64,000 bases of DNA from Subdoligranulum variabile (GTDB lineage: Bacteria > Bacillota > Clostridia > Oscillospirales > Ruminococcaceae). The number at the start of each line of letters is the position of its first letter. Within the stretch, counting starts at the first letter, position 1. Positions 24,245-32,544 of the stretch are shown here, in pieces. Both the position numbers and the translations under genes were made by a program. Location: positions 62,001-126,000 of the forward strand of contig SFKI01000005.1 in assembly GCA_004554775.1 (NCBI GenBank), written 5' to 3'. The notes below the pieces were generated by a model. The model worked only from the letters and a program-made list of their open reading frames with translations. It searched no databases and was not told where the DNA came from.

Positions 24245-25228
24245 TTACATCATACGCTGCACAAACCGCCCGGCCGATTCCATCGCCGTCACAGCGCGGT
24301 GGATGGGCATTTGCTGGAACACATGCCAGCAGTCCTCGTACACTTCCAGCACGGCGTAGCCGCCCGCTTTCTGCATGGCTTCGGCCAGCCGTTCACTGTC
24401 CGAGCGCAAGATCTCGTTGGTGCCTACCTGCACAAGCATAGGCGGCAGGCCGCGCAGGTCGGCAAACAGCGGGCTGTAGCACGGGCGTGCCCAGTCGGCA
24501 TCAGGGCCGGTGTAGGCGGCACGCACGGCTTCGATATATTCATAGGTCAGCATCGGGTCAAGCGCTTTGCAGGTCTTGTAGCTTTTGCCGCTGGCCGTCA
24601 TGTCGGTCCAGGGGCTGAACAGCAGTAGCGCGCGCGGCTGGGCGCGGCCCTGTTCTTTGAGCTTCAGGCAGAGCTCCAGCGCAAGGTTGCCGCCGGCGGA
24701 ATCGCCGGCCACCACGATATCCCGTGCGCCGTAACCCATATACATCAGATAGTCCCACATCGCCAGCGCATCCTCGACGGCGGCGGGGTACGGGTTCTCG
24801 GGCGCAAGGCGGTATTCAAACGACAGTACGTCAAACCCGGTGCAGAGCGCCAGCTTGCTGGCCAGAATGCGGGCATAGCCCAGCTGGCCGCAGGTGTAGC
24901 CGCCGCCGTGGCAGTACAGCACGGCGTGATGGCGGTCGTGCCCATGCTCAAGGCTGACCCACTCGGCCGGGATGTTGTTGACGCAGAGCGAGTCGTTGCG
25001 GATGCCGATGGACGGCGTGACCAGCCGGGCAAACAGCTCCTGCGCAGCGCGCTGGTGCTCTAAATCTTCCGGCGTGGTGGAGGTATGGTCGGTGGCGCTG
25101 TGCACGGCCTTGATGGCGCGCATCATGGGGCCGAGGTCGTCGGCATTCTGCCCGTGCTGGGGGATCAGTGTCTTGATGACGGTCTCCAACCGTTGAGACA
25201 GGTTTTTTCGTTTGGATGCTTTGGACAT
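24245..25228 (-). CDS. Alpha/beta hydrolase, HSL-type esterase
   Basis: The 327-residue enzyme carries the oxyanion motif YCHGGGYTCG, the nucleophile elbow VVAGDSAGGNLALEL and the late histidine in YEDCWHVFQ, typical of hormone-sensitive-lipase family esterases. It acts on short acyl esters. AAGGAG lies six bases before the chosen ATG. The upstream open frame (25229-25447) is out of frame with, and lies inside, the glycosyltransferase gene, so it is not part of this protein. Confidence 0.85.
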   Translation of the reverse strand: MSKASKRKNLSQRLETVIKTLIPQHGQNADDLGPMMRAIKAVHSATDHTSTTPEDLEHQRAAQELFARLVTPSIGIRNDSLCVNNIPAEWVSLEHGHDRHHAVLYCHGGGYTCGQLGYARILASKLALCTGFDVLSFEYRLAPENPYPAAVEDALAMWDYLMYMGYGARDIVVAGDSAGGNLALELCLKLKEQGRAQPRALLLFSPWTDMTASGKSYKTCKALDPMLTYEYIEAVRAAYTGPDADWARPCYSPLFADLRGLPPMLVQVGTNEILRSDSERLAEAMQKAGGYAVLEVYEDCWHVFQQMPIHRAVTAMESAGRFVQRMM

Positions 25229-25238
25229 GCAATTCTCC

Positions 25239-26171
25239 TTACAGGCGGGCAAGCAGGCGCACCCACAGGGTACGCAGCAGCGGCGGATGGGCGGTGGGTA
25301 GGCAGCAGAGCCGGTGCACGGTCTCCAGCGGCGGGAAGCTGCCCTTTTTGGCGTAGCGGCGGTACAGCACGGCCAGCTGGCGGTCTTTGGCGGCACCTGG
25401 CAGGTGCAGAATGCACACGGGGTCCAGCGTGTAGTTGGTGGAAACAAAGTAGAAGCGCCCGCCCAGCCAGTAGCGGAAAATGTAGGCGTTGGCTGCGCGC
25501 ACGGGCTGCCCGGCCAGCAGGCTGCGGTAGGCAGCGCCGCACCAAATGGCCTCGTCCCCCTCGCGCGGGGTCAGGCCAATGGCTTGCAGTTGGGCAAAGT
25601 ATTGGCGGCAGAGCGCCAGAAAATCTGTAAGCCGCGCCTTGCTGCCCGCGACCAACTCGCCGCCAAAGTGGGTCAGCACATGGGGCGCGCCCTGCGGCAC
25701 GACAGCGTCGTACGCCTTGCCGATAGCGGCAGTCATGCCCTGGCTGGCGGCATGGGGCACCTGGTACAGCAGCACGGCCTCGGCACACTCGCGCCACAAA
25801 TCATCCAGCGGGTGCTGGGTAAAGGTGTCGAGGTCCAGCATGGCAGCGTTGGCAAAATCTTTGTGGGCCAGCACCCATTCCATGGCGCAGAGCTTATAGT
25901 AGGCCAGCGCCCAGTTGGTGTCCGCCGGGACGCGGTAGCTGTCAAACGGGCAGTCCCAGATCTCGATGCCCACGGCGGTGAGCTGGCTGCGGTACGGCTC
26001 CTGCGGCGGGGCGTTGGTGACGAGCGCTACCGTGCAGCCGGGGTTGGCCAGCTTGGCACTGCAAAGGGCGACCACGGTGCATCGGTCATACACAGCGCGG
26101 CCCAAGTTGGCGGCATCGCCCTCGCGGTAGCCCTCCAGTGCCGCAAACGCGCCAAAAATCAGGTTTTGCAT
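25239..26171 (-). CDS. Putative glycosyltransferase (GT-A/GT8-like)
   Basis: The 310-residue protein contains FANAAMLDLDTFTQHPLDDLW, with a DxD-type metal site, and an earlier YYKLCAMEWVL helix that fits nucleotide-sugar transferases of the GT8 type. I see no signal peptide or membrane helix. It is the first gene of a tight four-gene run (gaps of 10 and 13 bases, then an overlap) with an esterase, an acyltransferase and a zinc-ribbon membrane protein. The sugar and acceptor are unknown. Confidence 0.6.
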   Translation of the reverse strand: MQNLIFGAFAALEGYREGDAANLGRAVYDRCTVVALCSAKLANPGCTVALVTNAPPQEPYRSQLTAVGIEIWDCPFDSYRVPADTNWALAYYKLCAMEWVLAHKDFANAAMLDLDTFTQHPLDDLWRECAEAVLLYQVPHAASQGMTAAIGKAYDAVVPQGAPHVLTHFGGELVAGSKARLTDFLALCRQYFAQLQAIGLTPREGDEAIWCGAAYRSLLAGQPVRAANAYIFRYWLGGRFYFVSTNYTLDPVCILHLPGAAKDRQLAVLYRRYAKKGSFPPLETVHRLCCLPTAHPPLLRTLWVRLLARL

Positions 26172-26201
26172 GGTGGTCCCCTTTCAAATTTAGCAGAACT
26201 T

Positions 26202-26403
26202 AAAGGCTCCCTTGTGTAAAGGGTGACTCCCCACAGTGTGGGGAGATGTCGCGCAGCGACAGAGGGGCCTGGGCCCGAAGGGCTGGCCGCGAAGCGGACT
26301 GAGGGATTGTGATTTTGCCCGTACATCGACTTGCCCCCGCAAAGCCACAATCCCTCCGTCTGCGCTACGCGCAGCCACCTCCTTTTGCACACGGGAGGCT
26401 TTG
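26202..26403. repeat. MITE-like repeat, copy B (inverted relative to copy A)
   Basis: The sequence is the reverse complement of the element at 14139-14346 with ends AAAGGCTCCCTTGTGTAAAGG and GGGAGGCTTTGC. The half beginning with the TGTGGGGAGATGTCGCGCAGCG segment is almost identical; the other half differs by small substitutions. It occupies the divergent gap between the glycosyltransferase and MBOAT genes. The rest of the gap (26404-26584) is AT-rich and probably holds the MBOAT promoter, but no clear -35/-10 pair could be fixed. Confidence 0.85.
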
Positions 26404-26584
26404 CACAGCGGCAATATACCCATTATTATAATCATTTCCGCCCCTTTTGTCTATGTGATGGAGTCCCCGGAGAAAAAAGTTCTCCGCAAATCTTGCCGAA
26501 CCATCATGTAACCATTATAATGAAGATGTAAATTTTGTAAAATTTCCGTGAATCCCTGAAAAAATCCGAAACGGAGCAGTTTAT

Positions 26585-27994
26585 ATGGCATTTTCCTCGG
26601 TGCAATTTTTATTTATCTTCCTTCCGCTCTCGCTGGCGGTGTACTGGCTGCTGCCCAAGGCCCTGCGCAATGGGGCGCTGGGTGCATTCAGCCTGCTGTT
26701 TTTTGCCTGGGCAGGGCTGAAAGGCGCGGCTGTGCTGCTGGCGCTGGCGGCGCTTACCTGGCTTGGCGGCTTGCTGCTCGAAAAGCTGCCAAGCAAAAAG
26801 CCGCTGCTGGTCTTGCTGATTACGGTGCATCTGGCGGTGCTGGCGCTGTTCAAGTACGCGGGCTTTGCGGCGCGCAGTGTCAACGCGCTGGTGCCGGGCC
26901 TTTTGCCGGTGTTTGCCCCGGCGCTGCCGCTGGGCATCAGCTTTTACATCTTTACCGCCATCGGCTATCTGGCGGATGTGGCAAACGGCAAGGTGAAGGC
27001 CGCGCGCAGCCCGTTCCGCTTTTTTGTATTCCTCGCATTTTTCGGGCACGGCCCCTCGGGCCCCATTGTGCGATATGACCAGCAGCTGCCGTATCTCGAC
27101 GCCAAGGCGGCAGAACGGCAGGTCAGCCTGGATCGCTTCTGCTACGGCATCAAACGGTTGGTGCTGGGTCTTGCGAAGAAAGCCCTGATCGCTGACCAGC
27201 TGGCCCTGATCTATGCCCGCGTGACCTCGGTGCCCGCTGCTACCCTGCCCGCTCCGGCGCTGGTGCTGGGGTACCTGGCCTACATGATGCAGCTGTATTT
27301 TGACTTTTCCGGCTACAGCGATATGGCCATTGGCATCGGCAGCTTCTTTGGGCTGGAGCTGCCCGAAAACTTCGACTATCCCTACCTGGCCCGCTCCATC
27401 GGCGAATATTGGCGCCGCTGGCATATCAGTTTGTCGGGCTGGTTCCGCGACTATGTCTATATCCCTCTGGGCGGCAGCCGCTGCTCACTGGCGAAAAACT
27501 GCCGCAATCTGGTCATTGTGTTTCTGCTCACCGGCCTGTGGCACGGCGCGGCGTGGCAGTACGTGGCGTTCGGCCTGCTGCACGGCGTGCTGCTGTGTGC
27601 AGAGCGGCTCGGCCTGCGCACACTGCTGGACCGCGCTCCGCGCCTGCTGGCCCACCTGTACACGGTGGGGGTGCTGTGGTTTACCCTTATCATCTTCGGC
27701 GCGCACGGGCTGGCCGAGGGCCTTGCGACCTGGAAAGGCATCCTAACCTGGCAAAGTGGCGCGCGCGGCTACACGCTGGCTGCCTTTGCCGATACCAAAC
27801 TGCTGTTGCTGCTGGCGGCTTCGCTGCTGCTGTGCGGCCCCGTGCAGGCGTGGTTCCCGCGCTTGAAAAAGGCCCTGTACGCTAAAACGGCCCCCGGTCT
27901 GGCCGGGATGGCGGGGCTGCTGGTGCTGCTTTTCTTCTCGTTGATGCGGGTGACGGCGGGTACCTACAGCGCGTTTATCTATTTCCAATTTTAA
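26585..27994 (+). CDS. MBOAT family O-acyltransferase (DltB/AlgI-like)
   Basis: The 469-residue membrane protein has about eleven helices and MBOAT landmarks: FGHGPSGPIVRYDQQLPYL, FDFSGYSDMAIGIG, ARSIGEYWRRWHISLSGWFRDYVYIPLGG and the catalytic histidine in LTGLWHGAAWQYV. It transfers an acyl group, usually acetate, across the membrane to a surface polysaccharide. The next gene, 15 bases on, encodes the matching AlgX/AlgJ-like partner, so the two form a surface O-acetylation unit. Confidence 0.92.
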   Translation: MAFSSVQFLFIFLPLSLAVYWLLPKALRNGALGAFSLLFFAWAGLKGAAVLLALAALTWLGGLLLEKLPSKKPLLVLLITVHLAVLALFKYAGFAARSVNALVPGLLPVFAPALPLGISFYIFTAIGYLADVANGKVKAARSPFRFFVFLAFFGHGPSGPIVRYDQQLPYLDAKAAERQVSLDRFCYGIKRLVLGLAKKALIADQLALIYARVTSVPAATLPAPALVLGYLAYMMQLYFDFSGYSDMAIGIGSFFGLELPENFDYPYLARSIGEYWRRWHISLSGWFRDYVYIPLGGSRCSLAKNCRNLVIVFLLTGLWHGAAWQYVAFGLLHGVLLCAERLGLRTLLDRAPRLLAHLYTVGVLWFTLIIFGAHGLAEGLATWKGILTWQSGARGYTLAAFADTKLLLLLAASLLLCGPVQAWFPRLKKALYAKTAPGLAGMAGLLVLLFFSLMRVTAGTYSAFIYFQF

Positions 27995-28009
27995 AAGGAG
28001 GTGCAGACC

Positions 28010-29071
28010 ATGAGAAAAGCAGGTAAGATCGGCTTTATTGCGGTGTTCTGCGCCGCCATCGGGCTGACGTTCCCGGTGTTCAACGTCTTTTCCAAGCAGC
28101 TCTCGATGGACAGCCACGAGAACCGCCTGATGACGGGTCTGCCGCAGGTGCTGCAAAGCCCGATTTCCCAGCTGCCGCGCAGCCTTGATAATTTTTTTGT
28201 CGATAACTCGCCGTTCCGCTACCAGTTTGTGCTGCTGAACGCGGGGCTGGACTATGCCCTGTTCGGCACGAGCCAGAGCGACCAGGTGCTGCCGGGCAAG
28301 GATGGCTGGCTGTTTTACAAGGACGGTCCCACCGCCGCCCAGCCCGTTGCGAATTATCAGGGCCTGACCGATATCAACGACAGCCCCGAAGTACTGGCCC
28401 AGGCCAGCGCCAAGCTGCAAATTTTGAATGACCGCCTGGCCGAAAACGGCTGCACGCTGGTGCTGGACCTGACCCCCAGCAAGGACCGCATCTACCGCGA
28501 GTACATGCCCGACGGCTACCCCATCGTCAATGAGGAAAACCGCACCGATCTGCTGGCTGCCTACCTGCAAAGCCACACGACGGTGCCGGTGAACTGGCCG
28601 TACAAACAGCTGCGCAGTCAGGCCCGGCTGGCCCCCGACCGGCTGCTGTTTTACAAAACCGACACGCATTGGAACTCGATCGGCGCGCTGTACGGGCTGG
28701 ACGGCGTGTTTAACGCCCTGGGCCTGCCTACCTTGCAGCCCGGCGACTACCCCGTAGAGCCTGCCGGGACCACGACCGGCGACATGGCGAATGTGGCGGC
28801 GCTGTACGCCAGCCTGCCCGCTGAGCAGACCTACACCGTGCCCGGCTACGCCGACCTGTTTGCCAAAGATGACCGCATCGTGCGGGTCATCGGTGATTCG
28901 TTCAGCGAGTATTACATGCCCTACCTCGAAGCGCGGTTTTCCACCACCTGGCGCGAGCATATCGACAGCTTTGACCCCGCCCTGATCAACCAGCCGGGGT
29001 GCGATATTTTGATTTTAGAGTTTAACGAGAGAAGCCTGGATAAGCTGCTGACGATTTTGGAGAGCCTTTAA
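28010..29071 (+). CDS. AlgX/AlgJ-like (DHHW) SGNH acetyltransferase partner
   Basis: The 353-residue protein has an N-terminal membrane helix (about 5-25) and an extracytoplasmic SGNH-like domain with FYKTDTHWNSIGALYG, the conserved DTHWN block, and RVIGDSFSEYYMPYL, the GDS block. Such proteins receive acetyl groups delivered by MBOAT and place them on a polymer. I chose the ATG with AAAAGGAGG eight bases upstream; a GTG three codons earlier overlaps that site. Confidence 0.85.
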   Translation: MRKAGKIGFIAVFCAAIGLTFPVFNVFSKQLSMDSHENRLMTGLPQVLQSPISQLPRSLDNFFVDNSPFRYQFVLLNAGLDYALFGTSQSDQVLPGKDGWLFYKDGPTAAQPVANYQGLTDINDSPEVLAQASAKLQILNDRLAENGCTLVLDLTPSKDRIYREYMPDGYPIVNEENRTDLLAAYLQSHTTVPVNWPYKQLRSQARLAPDRLLFYKTDTHWNSIGALYGLDGVFNALGLPTLQPGDYPVEPAGTTTGDMANVAALYASLPAEQTYTVPGYADLFAKDDRIVRVIGDSFSEYYMPYLEARFSTTWREHIDSFDPALINQPGCDILILEFNERSLDKLLTILESL

Positions 29072-29085
29072 AATAGGCAGAACAT

Positions 29086-29117
29086 AAAGTGACCCCTTTG
29101 CACAAGGGAGCCTTTTG
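29086..29117. repeat. Solo end of the MITE-like element
   Basis: AAAGTGACCCCTTTGCACAAGGGAGCCTTTT matches one terminal inverted repeat of the elements at 14139-14346 and 26202-26403. The other end is missing. Confidence 0.6.
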
Positions 29118-29133
29118 GGCTGCAACAAAAAGT

Positions 29134-29172
29134 AACCCGTGCTTCCACATTCAGAAGCACGGGTTGCTTTTT
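29134..29172. terminator. Bidirectional terminator
   Basis: AACCCGTGCTTC and GAAGCACGGGTT form a 12-bp stem with T-runs on both sides, between convergent genes. Confidence 0.9.
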
Positions 29173-29941
29173 ACGCTTTCCTCCCTACGCCCAAATCGGC
29201 CAAAATGTCCGTCCTGGTATCCAGCGCCAGCGAGGCTACGCGGCGGATGCGCTCGGGGGTCATGTAGGGGGCCAGGCCGCTGATGGAAAACGCGCTGTCC
29301 GCGCGCCCGTCCGGCCCGGGGATGGCGACCGCCACGCAGCGCACGCCCATCTCGTTTTCTTCGTCGTCGATGGCATAGCCGCTGGCGCGCACCTCGGCCA
29401 GCTGGTCCTGCATCTCGGCCAAATCGACCACGGTGCGGCTGGTCAGCTTTTTCAGCGTGCTGTGGCTCCACACATCGGCCACTTCCTCCGGCGGGAGCGT
29501 CGCTAAAATCGCCTTGCCTACGCCGGTGCAGTACAGCGGGCTGCGCAGGCCTACCCGGCTGGACATCCGCATCGGGCCGCTTTCCGTTTTATAAATGTAC
29601 ACGATGTCCCGTGCATCGCGGATGACCAGATGCACGGCCTCGCCGGTGCGCTGGCTCAACCGCTCCAGGTGCGCCTTGGCAACGTCCATGATCTCCATGC
29701 TGTTGACGATGCCGCTGGACAGCTCAAACATTTTCAAGGTCAGCCGGTAACGGCCGGTACCTGGTTCCTGCGCTGCATAACCCAGGCCGACCAGGCTTGC
29801 CAGCAGCCGGTGTACGGTACTTTTGGCAAGGTCGGTCTCCTGTGCCAGCCGCTGCAAACTGGCACCGGCCGGGTGCGATGCCAGCTGTTCAATCAGCTGG
29901 AAGATGCGCTCTACGCTTTGGACGCTGCCTTTTTCGGTCAA
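29171..29941 (-). CDS. IclR family regulator, probably of the KDG genes
   Basis: The 256-residue protein has an N-terminal winged helix (SVERIFQLIEQLASH, then LAKSTVHRLLASLVGLGYAAQ) and the IclR effector domain (GEAVHLVIRDARDIVYIYKTES, LYCTGVGKAILA). No ATG fits; a TTG at 29941 is preceded by AGGGAGG with an eight-base gap and gives the normal IclR length, so I take it as the start. The gene is divergent from KDPG aldolase and KDG kinase, which makes ketodeoxygluconate or a related uronate product the likely ligand. A 17-bp palindrome covers its own promoter. Confidence 0.85.
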   Translation of the reverse strand: MTEKGSVQSVERIFQLIEQLASHPAGASLQRLAQETDLAKSTVHRLLASLVGLGYAAQEPGTGRYRLTLKMFELSSGIVNSMEIMDVAKAHLERLSQRTGEAVHLVIRDARDIVYIYKTESGPMRMSSRVGLRSPLYCTGVGKAILATLPPEEVADVWSHSTLKKLTSRTVVDLAEMQDQLAEVRASGYAIDDEENEMGVRCVAVAIPGPDGRADSAFSISGLAPYMTPERIRRVASLALDTRTDILADLGVGRKA

Positions 29942-30010
29942 ATGGAGTTCCTCCCTTGAATATTTACAATTTGTTAATAATTTGTAACACTGGCGCAAAC
30001 CCTTTGCCGC

Positions 30011-30027
30011 GTTCCACATTATGGAAC
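30011..30027. promoter_or_regulatory. Probable operator of the IclR regulator
   Basis: GTTCCACATTATGGAAC is a perfect palindrome with a five-base centre. It lies just downstream of the -10 box of the iclR-family gene, where binding would block its transcription. Confidence 0.6.
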
Positions 30028-30028
30028 G

Positions 30029-30057
30029 ATTATACCAAAGTTCGGGCAGTTTTGCAA
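30029..30057 (-). promoter_or_regulatory. Promoter of the IclR family gene
   Basis: TTGCAA (30052-30057), 17 bases and TATAAT (30029-30034) stand on the minus strand, followed by the palindrome at 30011-30027. Confidence 0.7.
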
Positions 30058-30131
30058 GCGCTATGCCGAATTGCGGAATTCTGGGCGAATACGACAAAAA
30101 ATGTATGCTGCAACCTGTTCAATTTACCCGA

Positions 30132-30160
30132 TTGACGCAGCAACCGCAGCTGATTATAAT
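30132..30160 (+). promoter_or_regulatory. Promoter of the KDPG aldolase gene
   Basis: TTGACG (30132-30137), 17 bases and TATAAT (30155-30160). The 83 bases that follow up to the ATG hold no other clear element apart from two TGGTC repeats. Confidence 0.7.
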
Positions 30161-30243
30161 TATAGTAACCGAGTGTGGTCCAGCAACCGTCTAAAGTGGT
30201 CGGCCGCACCCCAAACTGCAACATATAGTAAAGGAGAATTGCT

Positions 30244-31206
30244 ATGAATTCTGTTTTGCAGCGTGTTTACGAGATCGGTATTATCCCTGTTATCGCTTTC
30301 AACAGCGTGGATGAGGCCCTGCCCTTGTGCAAGGCCCTGATGGCTGGCGGCCTGCCCGCTGCGGAGGTCACCTTCCGCACCGCCTGCGCCGAAGAGTGCA
30401 TCAAGAAGATCCACGAGGAACTGCCCAATATGCTGCTGGGTGCTGGCACTGTCCTGACCGTTGATCAGGCTGACCGCGCTATGGCTGCTGGTGCTTCCTT
30501 CATCGTTGCCCCCGGCTTCGACCCCGAGGTCTGCAAGCATGTCATCGACAAGGGCGGCATCATGATGCCCGGCACCGCTACCTCCGGCGAGATGCAGCAG
30601 GCCATGAACATGGGCTGCGAGGTCGTCAAGTTCTTCCCTGCCGAAGCAAACGGCGGTGTGGACAAGCTGAAGAACATCGGCGCAGCCCTGAAGACCTGCA
30701 AGTGGATGTGCACCGGTGGCGTCAACGCCAAGAACGTGAACAACTACCTGGGCTACAACCAGATCATTGCCGTCGGCGGTACCTGGATGTGCAAGAGCGA
30801 CAAGATCAAGGCCGGTGCCTGGGACGAGATCACCACCATGAGCCGCGAGGCTGTTGACGTGATGCTGGGCTTGCAGCTGGGCCATATTGGCATCAACTGC
30901 GCTGACGAGGCCGAGGCTGCCAAGACTGCCGAGACCATCGGTGCCCTGCTGAGCATGGCTGTCAAGCCGGGCAACAGCAGCATCTTTGTTGGCAAGAAGG
31001 AATTTGAGATCATGAAGAAGCCGGGCCGCGGCACCCATGGTCACATCGCCATCCTGACCAACAACGTTGACCGCGCTATCTATCACTTAGGCCAGCGCGG
31101 CGTCAAGTTTGACATGGACAGCAAGAATGTCAAGGACGGCAAGACCGTTGCCATCTACTTTGCTGACGAAGTCGCCGGTTTTGCCATCCACCTGGTTCAG
31201 AAATAA
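30244..31206 (+). CDS. kdgA: KDPG/KHG aldolase fused to a C-terminal VOC domain
   Basis: Residues 1 to about 215 form a class I 2-keto-3-deoxy-6-phosphogluconate aldolase: GLPAAEVTFRT holds the catalytic Glu, CEVVKFFPAEANGG the Schiff-base Lys, and CTGGVNAKN closes the barrel. It splits KDPG to pyruvate and glyceraldehyde 3-phosphate. Residues about 218-320 (LQLGHIGINCADEAEAA through YFADEVAGFAIHLVQ) look like a glyoxalase/VOC-fold domain, absent from classic 210-residue aldolases. GTT/GCT-rich codons suggest high expression. AAAGGAG precedes the start. The next gene supplies the kinase step. Confidence 0.9.
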   Translation: MNSVLQRVYEIGIIPVIAFNSVDEALPLCKALMAGGLPAAEVTFRTACAEECIKKIHEELPNMLLGAGTVLTVDQADRAMAAGASFIVAPGFDPEVCKHVIDKGGIMMPGTATSGEMQQAMNMGCEVVKFFPAEANGGVDKLKNIGAALKTCKWMCTGGVNAKNVNNYLGYNQIIAVGGTWMCKSDKIKAGAWDEITTMSREAVDVMLGLQLGHIGINCADEAEAAKTAETIGALLSMAVKPGNSSIFVGKKEFEIMKKPGRGTHGHIAILTNNVDRAIYHLGQRGVKFDMDSKNVKDGKTVAIYFADEVAGFAIHLVQK

Positions 31207-31223
31207 TTTAGCGCGAGCCTATT

Positions 31224-31321
31224 AGGCTCCCTCTGTGAGGAAGCTGACTGAGGGAGAGAAGCTAAAATCAGTCTCTCTCCCCCACCCGCTTCGCGGGAGC
31301 CCCCTCGCAGAGGGGGCCAAG
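31224..31321. repeat. MITE-like repeat, GGCTCCCTCTGTGAGG family, copy B (shorter)
   Basis: Ends GGCTCCCTCTGTGAGG and CCTCGCAGAGGGGGCC and the inner CTCTCTCCCCCACC block match the repeat at 20782-20914. It separates kdgA from kdgK. Confidence 0.7.
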
Positions 31322-31366
31322 ATAATCGCATCCCTTATATAAACTATTAGATAAAGGAGTTCCACC

Positions 31367-32392
31367 ATGAAAATCGTTACTCTCGGTGAAATCATGATCC
31401 GTCTGCAGCCCTATGATCATCTGCGCTTTGTGCAGACTGATACCCTGCAGTACACCTACGGCGGCGGCGAGGCCAATGTGGCTGTTTCTCTGGCCAACTA
31501 CGGCGCTGACGTTGCTTTCGTCACCAAGCTGCCCGCCCATGCCATCGGCCAGGCTGGCGTGAACGCTCTGCGCCGCTATGGCGTCGACACCAGCAAGATC
31601 ACCCGCGGCGGCGATCGCGTTGGCATTTACTTCAACGAGAAGGGCGCTTCTCAGCGTGGTTCCGTCTGCATCTACGACCGTGCACACTCTGCCATGGCTG
31701 ATGCTACCGTCGCTGACTTCGACTTCGACAAGATCTTTGAGGGCGTTGACTGGTTCCATTTCACCGGCATCACCCCGGCCCTGGGCCCCAATGTTGTTGA
31801 GATCTGCCTGGCTGCCTGCAAGGCTGCTAAGGCTCACGGTGCCAAGATCAGCTGCGACCTGAACTACCGCGGCAAGCTGTGGACCCGCGCTGAGGCTCGT
31901 GAGGCCATGAGCAAGCTGTGCGAGTACGTCGATGTCTGCATCTCCAACGAGGAGGATGCCAAGGACGTCTTCGGCATTGAGGCCGAGGCTACCGACATCT
32001 ACGCCGGCGAGATCAACCGCGAGGGTTACAAGAGCGTTGCCAAGCAGCTGGCTGACAAGTTCCACTTCGAGAAGGTTGCTATCACCCTGCGTGAGAGCCA
32101 TTCTGCTTCTGACAACGGCTGGAGCGCCATGCTGTACGACGTTGCTTCCAACGAGTACGCCTTCAGCAAGAAGTACGAGCTGCGCATCGTTGACCGCGTT
32201 GGCGGCGGCGACAGCTTCGGCGGCGGCCTGATCTACGCCCTGCTGAGCGGCAAGTCCACCCAGGAGGCTGTTGAGTTCGCTGTTGCTGCTTCTGCCCTGA
32301 AGCACTCCATCGAAGGCGACTTCAACATGGTCACTGTCTCCGAGGTCGAGAAGCTGGCAGGCGGCGACGGTTCCGGCCGTATTCAGCGCTGA
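31367..32392 (+). CDS. kdgK: 2-dehydro-3-deoxygluconokinase (PfkB family)
   Basis: The 341-residue sugar kinase has the PfkB opening GEIMIRLQP, the substrate motif YTYGGGEANVAVSLANYG and the catalytic signature RVGGGDSFGGGLIYALLSG with the base Asp. It phosphorylates 2-keto-3-deoxygluconate to KDPG, the substrate of the preceding gene's aldolase. The pair completes the lower part of uronate (pectin/alginate type) use. Codon choice is the same highly biased style as kdgA. AAAGGAG lies nine bases upstream. Confidence 0.92.
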   Translation: MKIVTLGEIMIRLQPYDHLRFVQTDTLQYTYGGGEANVAVSLANYGADVAFVTKLPAHAIGQAGVNALRRYGVDTSKITRGGDRVGIYFNEKGASQRGSVCIYDRAHSAMADATVADFDFDKIFEGVDWFHFTGITPALGPNVVEICLAACKAAKAHGAKISCDLNYRGKLWTRAEAREAMSKLCEYVDVCISNEEDAKDVFGIEAEATDIYAGEINREGYKSVAKQLADKFHFEKVAITLRESHSASDNGWSAMLYDVASNEYAFSKKYELRIVDRVGGGDSFGGGLIYALLSGKSTQEAVEFAVAASALKHSIEGDFNMVTVSEVEKLAGGDGSGRIQR

Positions 32393-32414
32393 TTTTTCCC
32401 CAATATGCACTTCT

Positions 32415-32444
32415 GCCCTGCGGGCTTCGGCCCGCGGGGCTTTT
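32415..32444 (+). terminator. Intrinsic terminator after kdgK
   Basis: GCCCTGCGGGC, a TTCG tetraloop and GCCCGCGGGGC are followed by TTTT. Confidence 0.85.
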
Positions 32445-32456
32445 ATATTTGCTAAT

Positions 32457-32511
32457 TGTCAACCCGTTCACGCGAATTGCGTTGACATTTGAACGGCAGC
32501 CGCGCTATACT
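32457..32511 (+). promoter_or_regulatory. birA promoter with BirA-type operator
   Basis: TTGACA (32482-32487), an 18-base spacer and TATACT (32506-32511) form the promoter. TGTCAAC (32457-32463) and GTTGACA (32481-32487) are inverted arms 17 bases apart, the layout of Firmicutes biotin operators bound by dimeric BirA. The right arm overlaps the -35 box. Confidence 0.75.
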
Positions 32512-32544
32512 GGGTGACAGTTGGGCGCAAAGGGGGGGCTTGCC

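Noticed and set aside
29942..30097. Longer IclR protein starting at an upstream ATG
   Set aside because: The upstream part overlaps the promoter and palindromic operator, and no SD is present; the TTG at 29941 has a strong SD and gives the usual family length.
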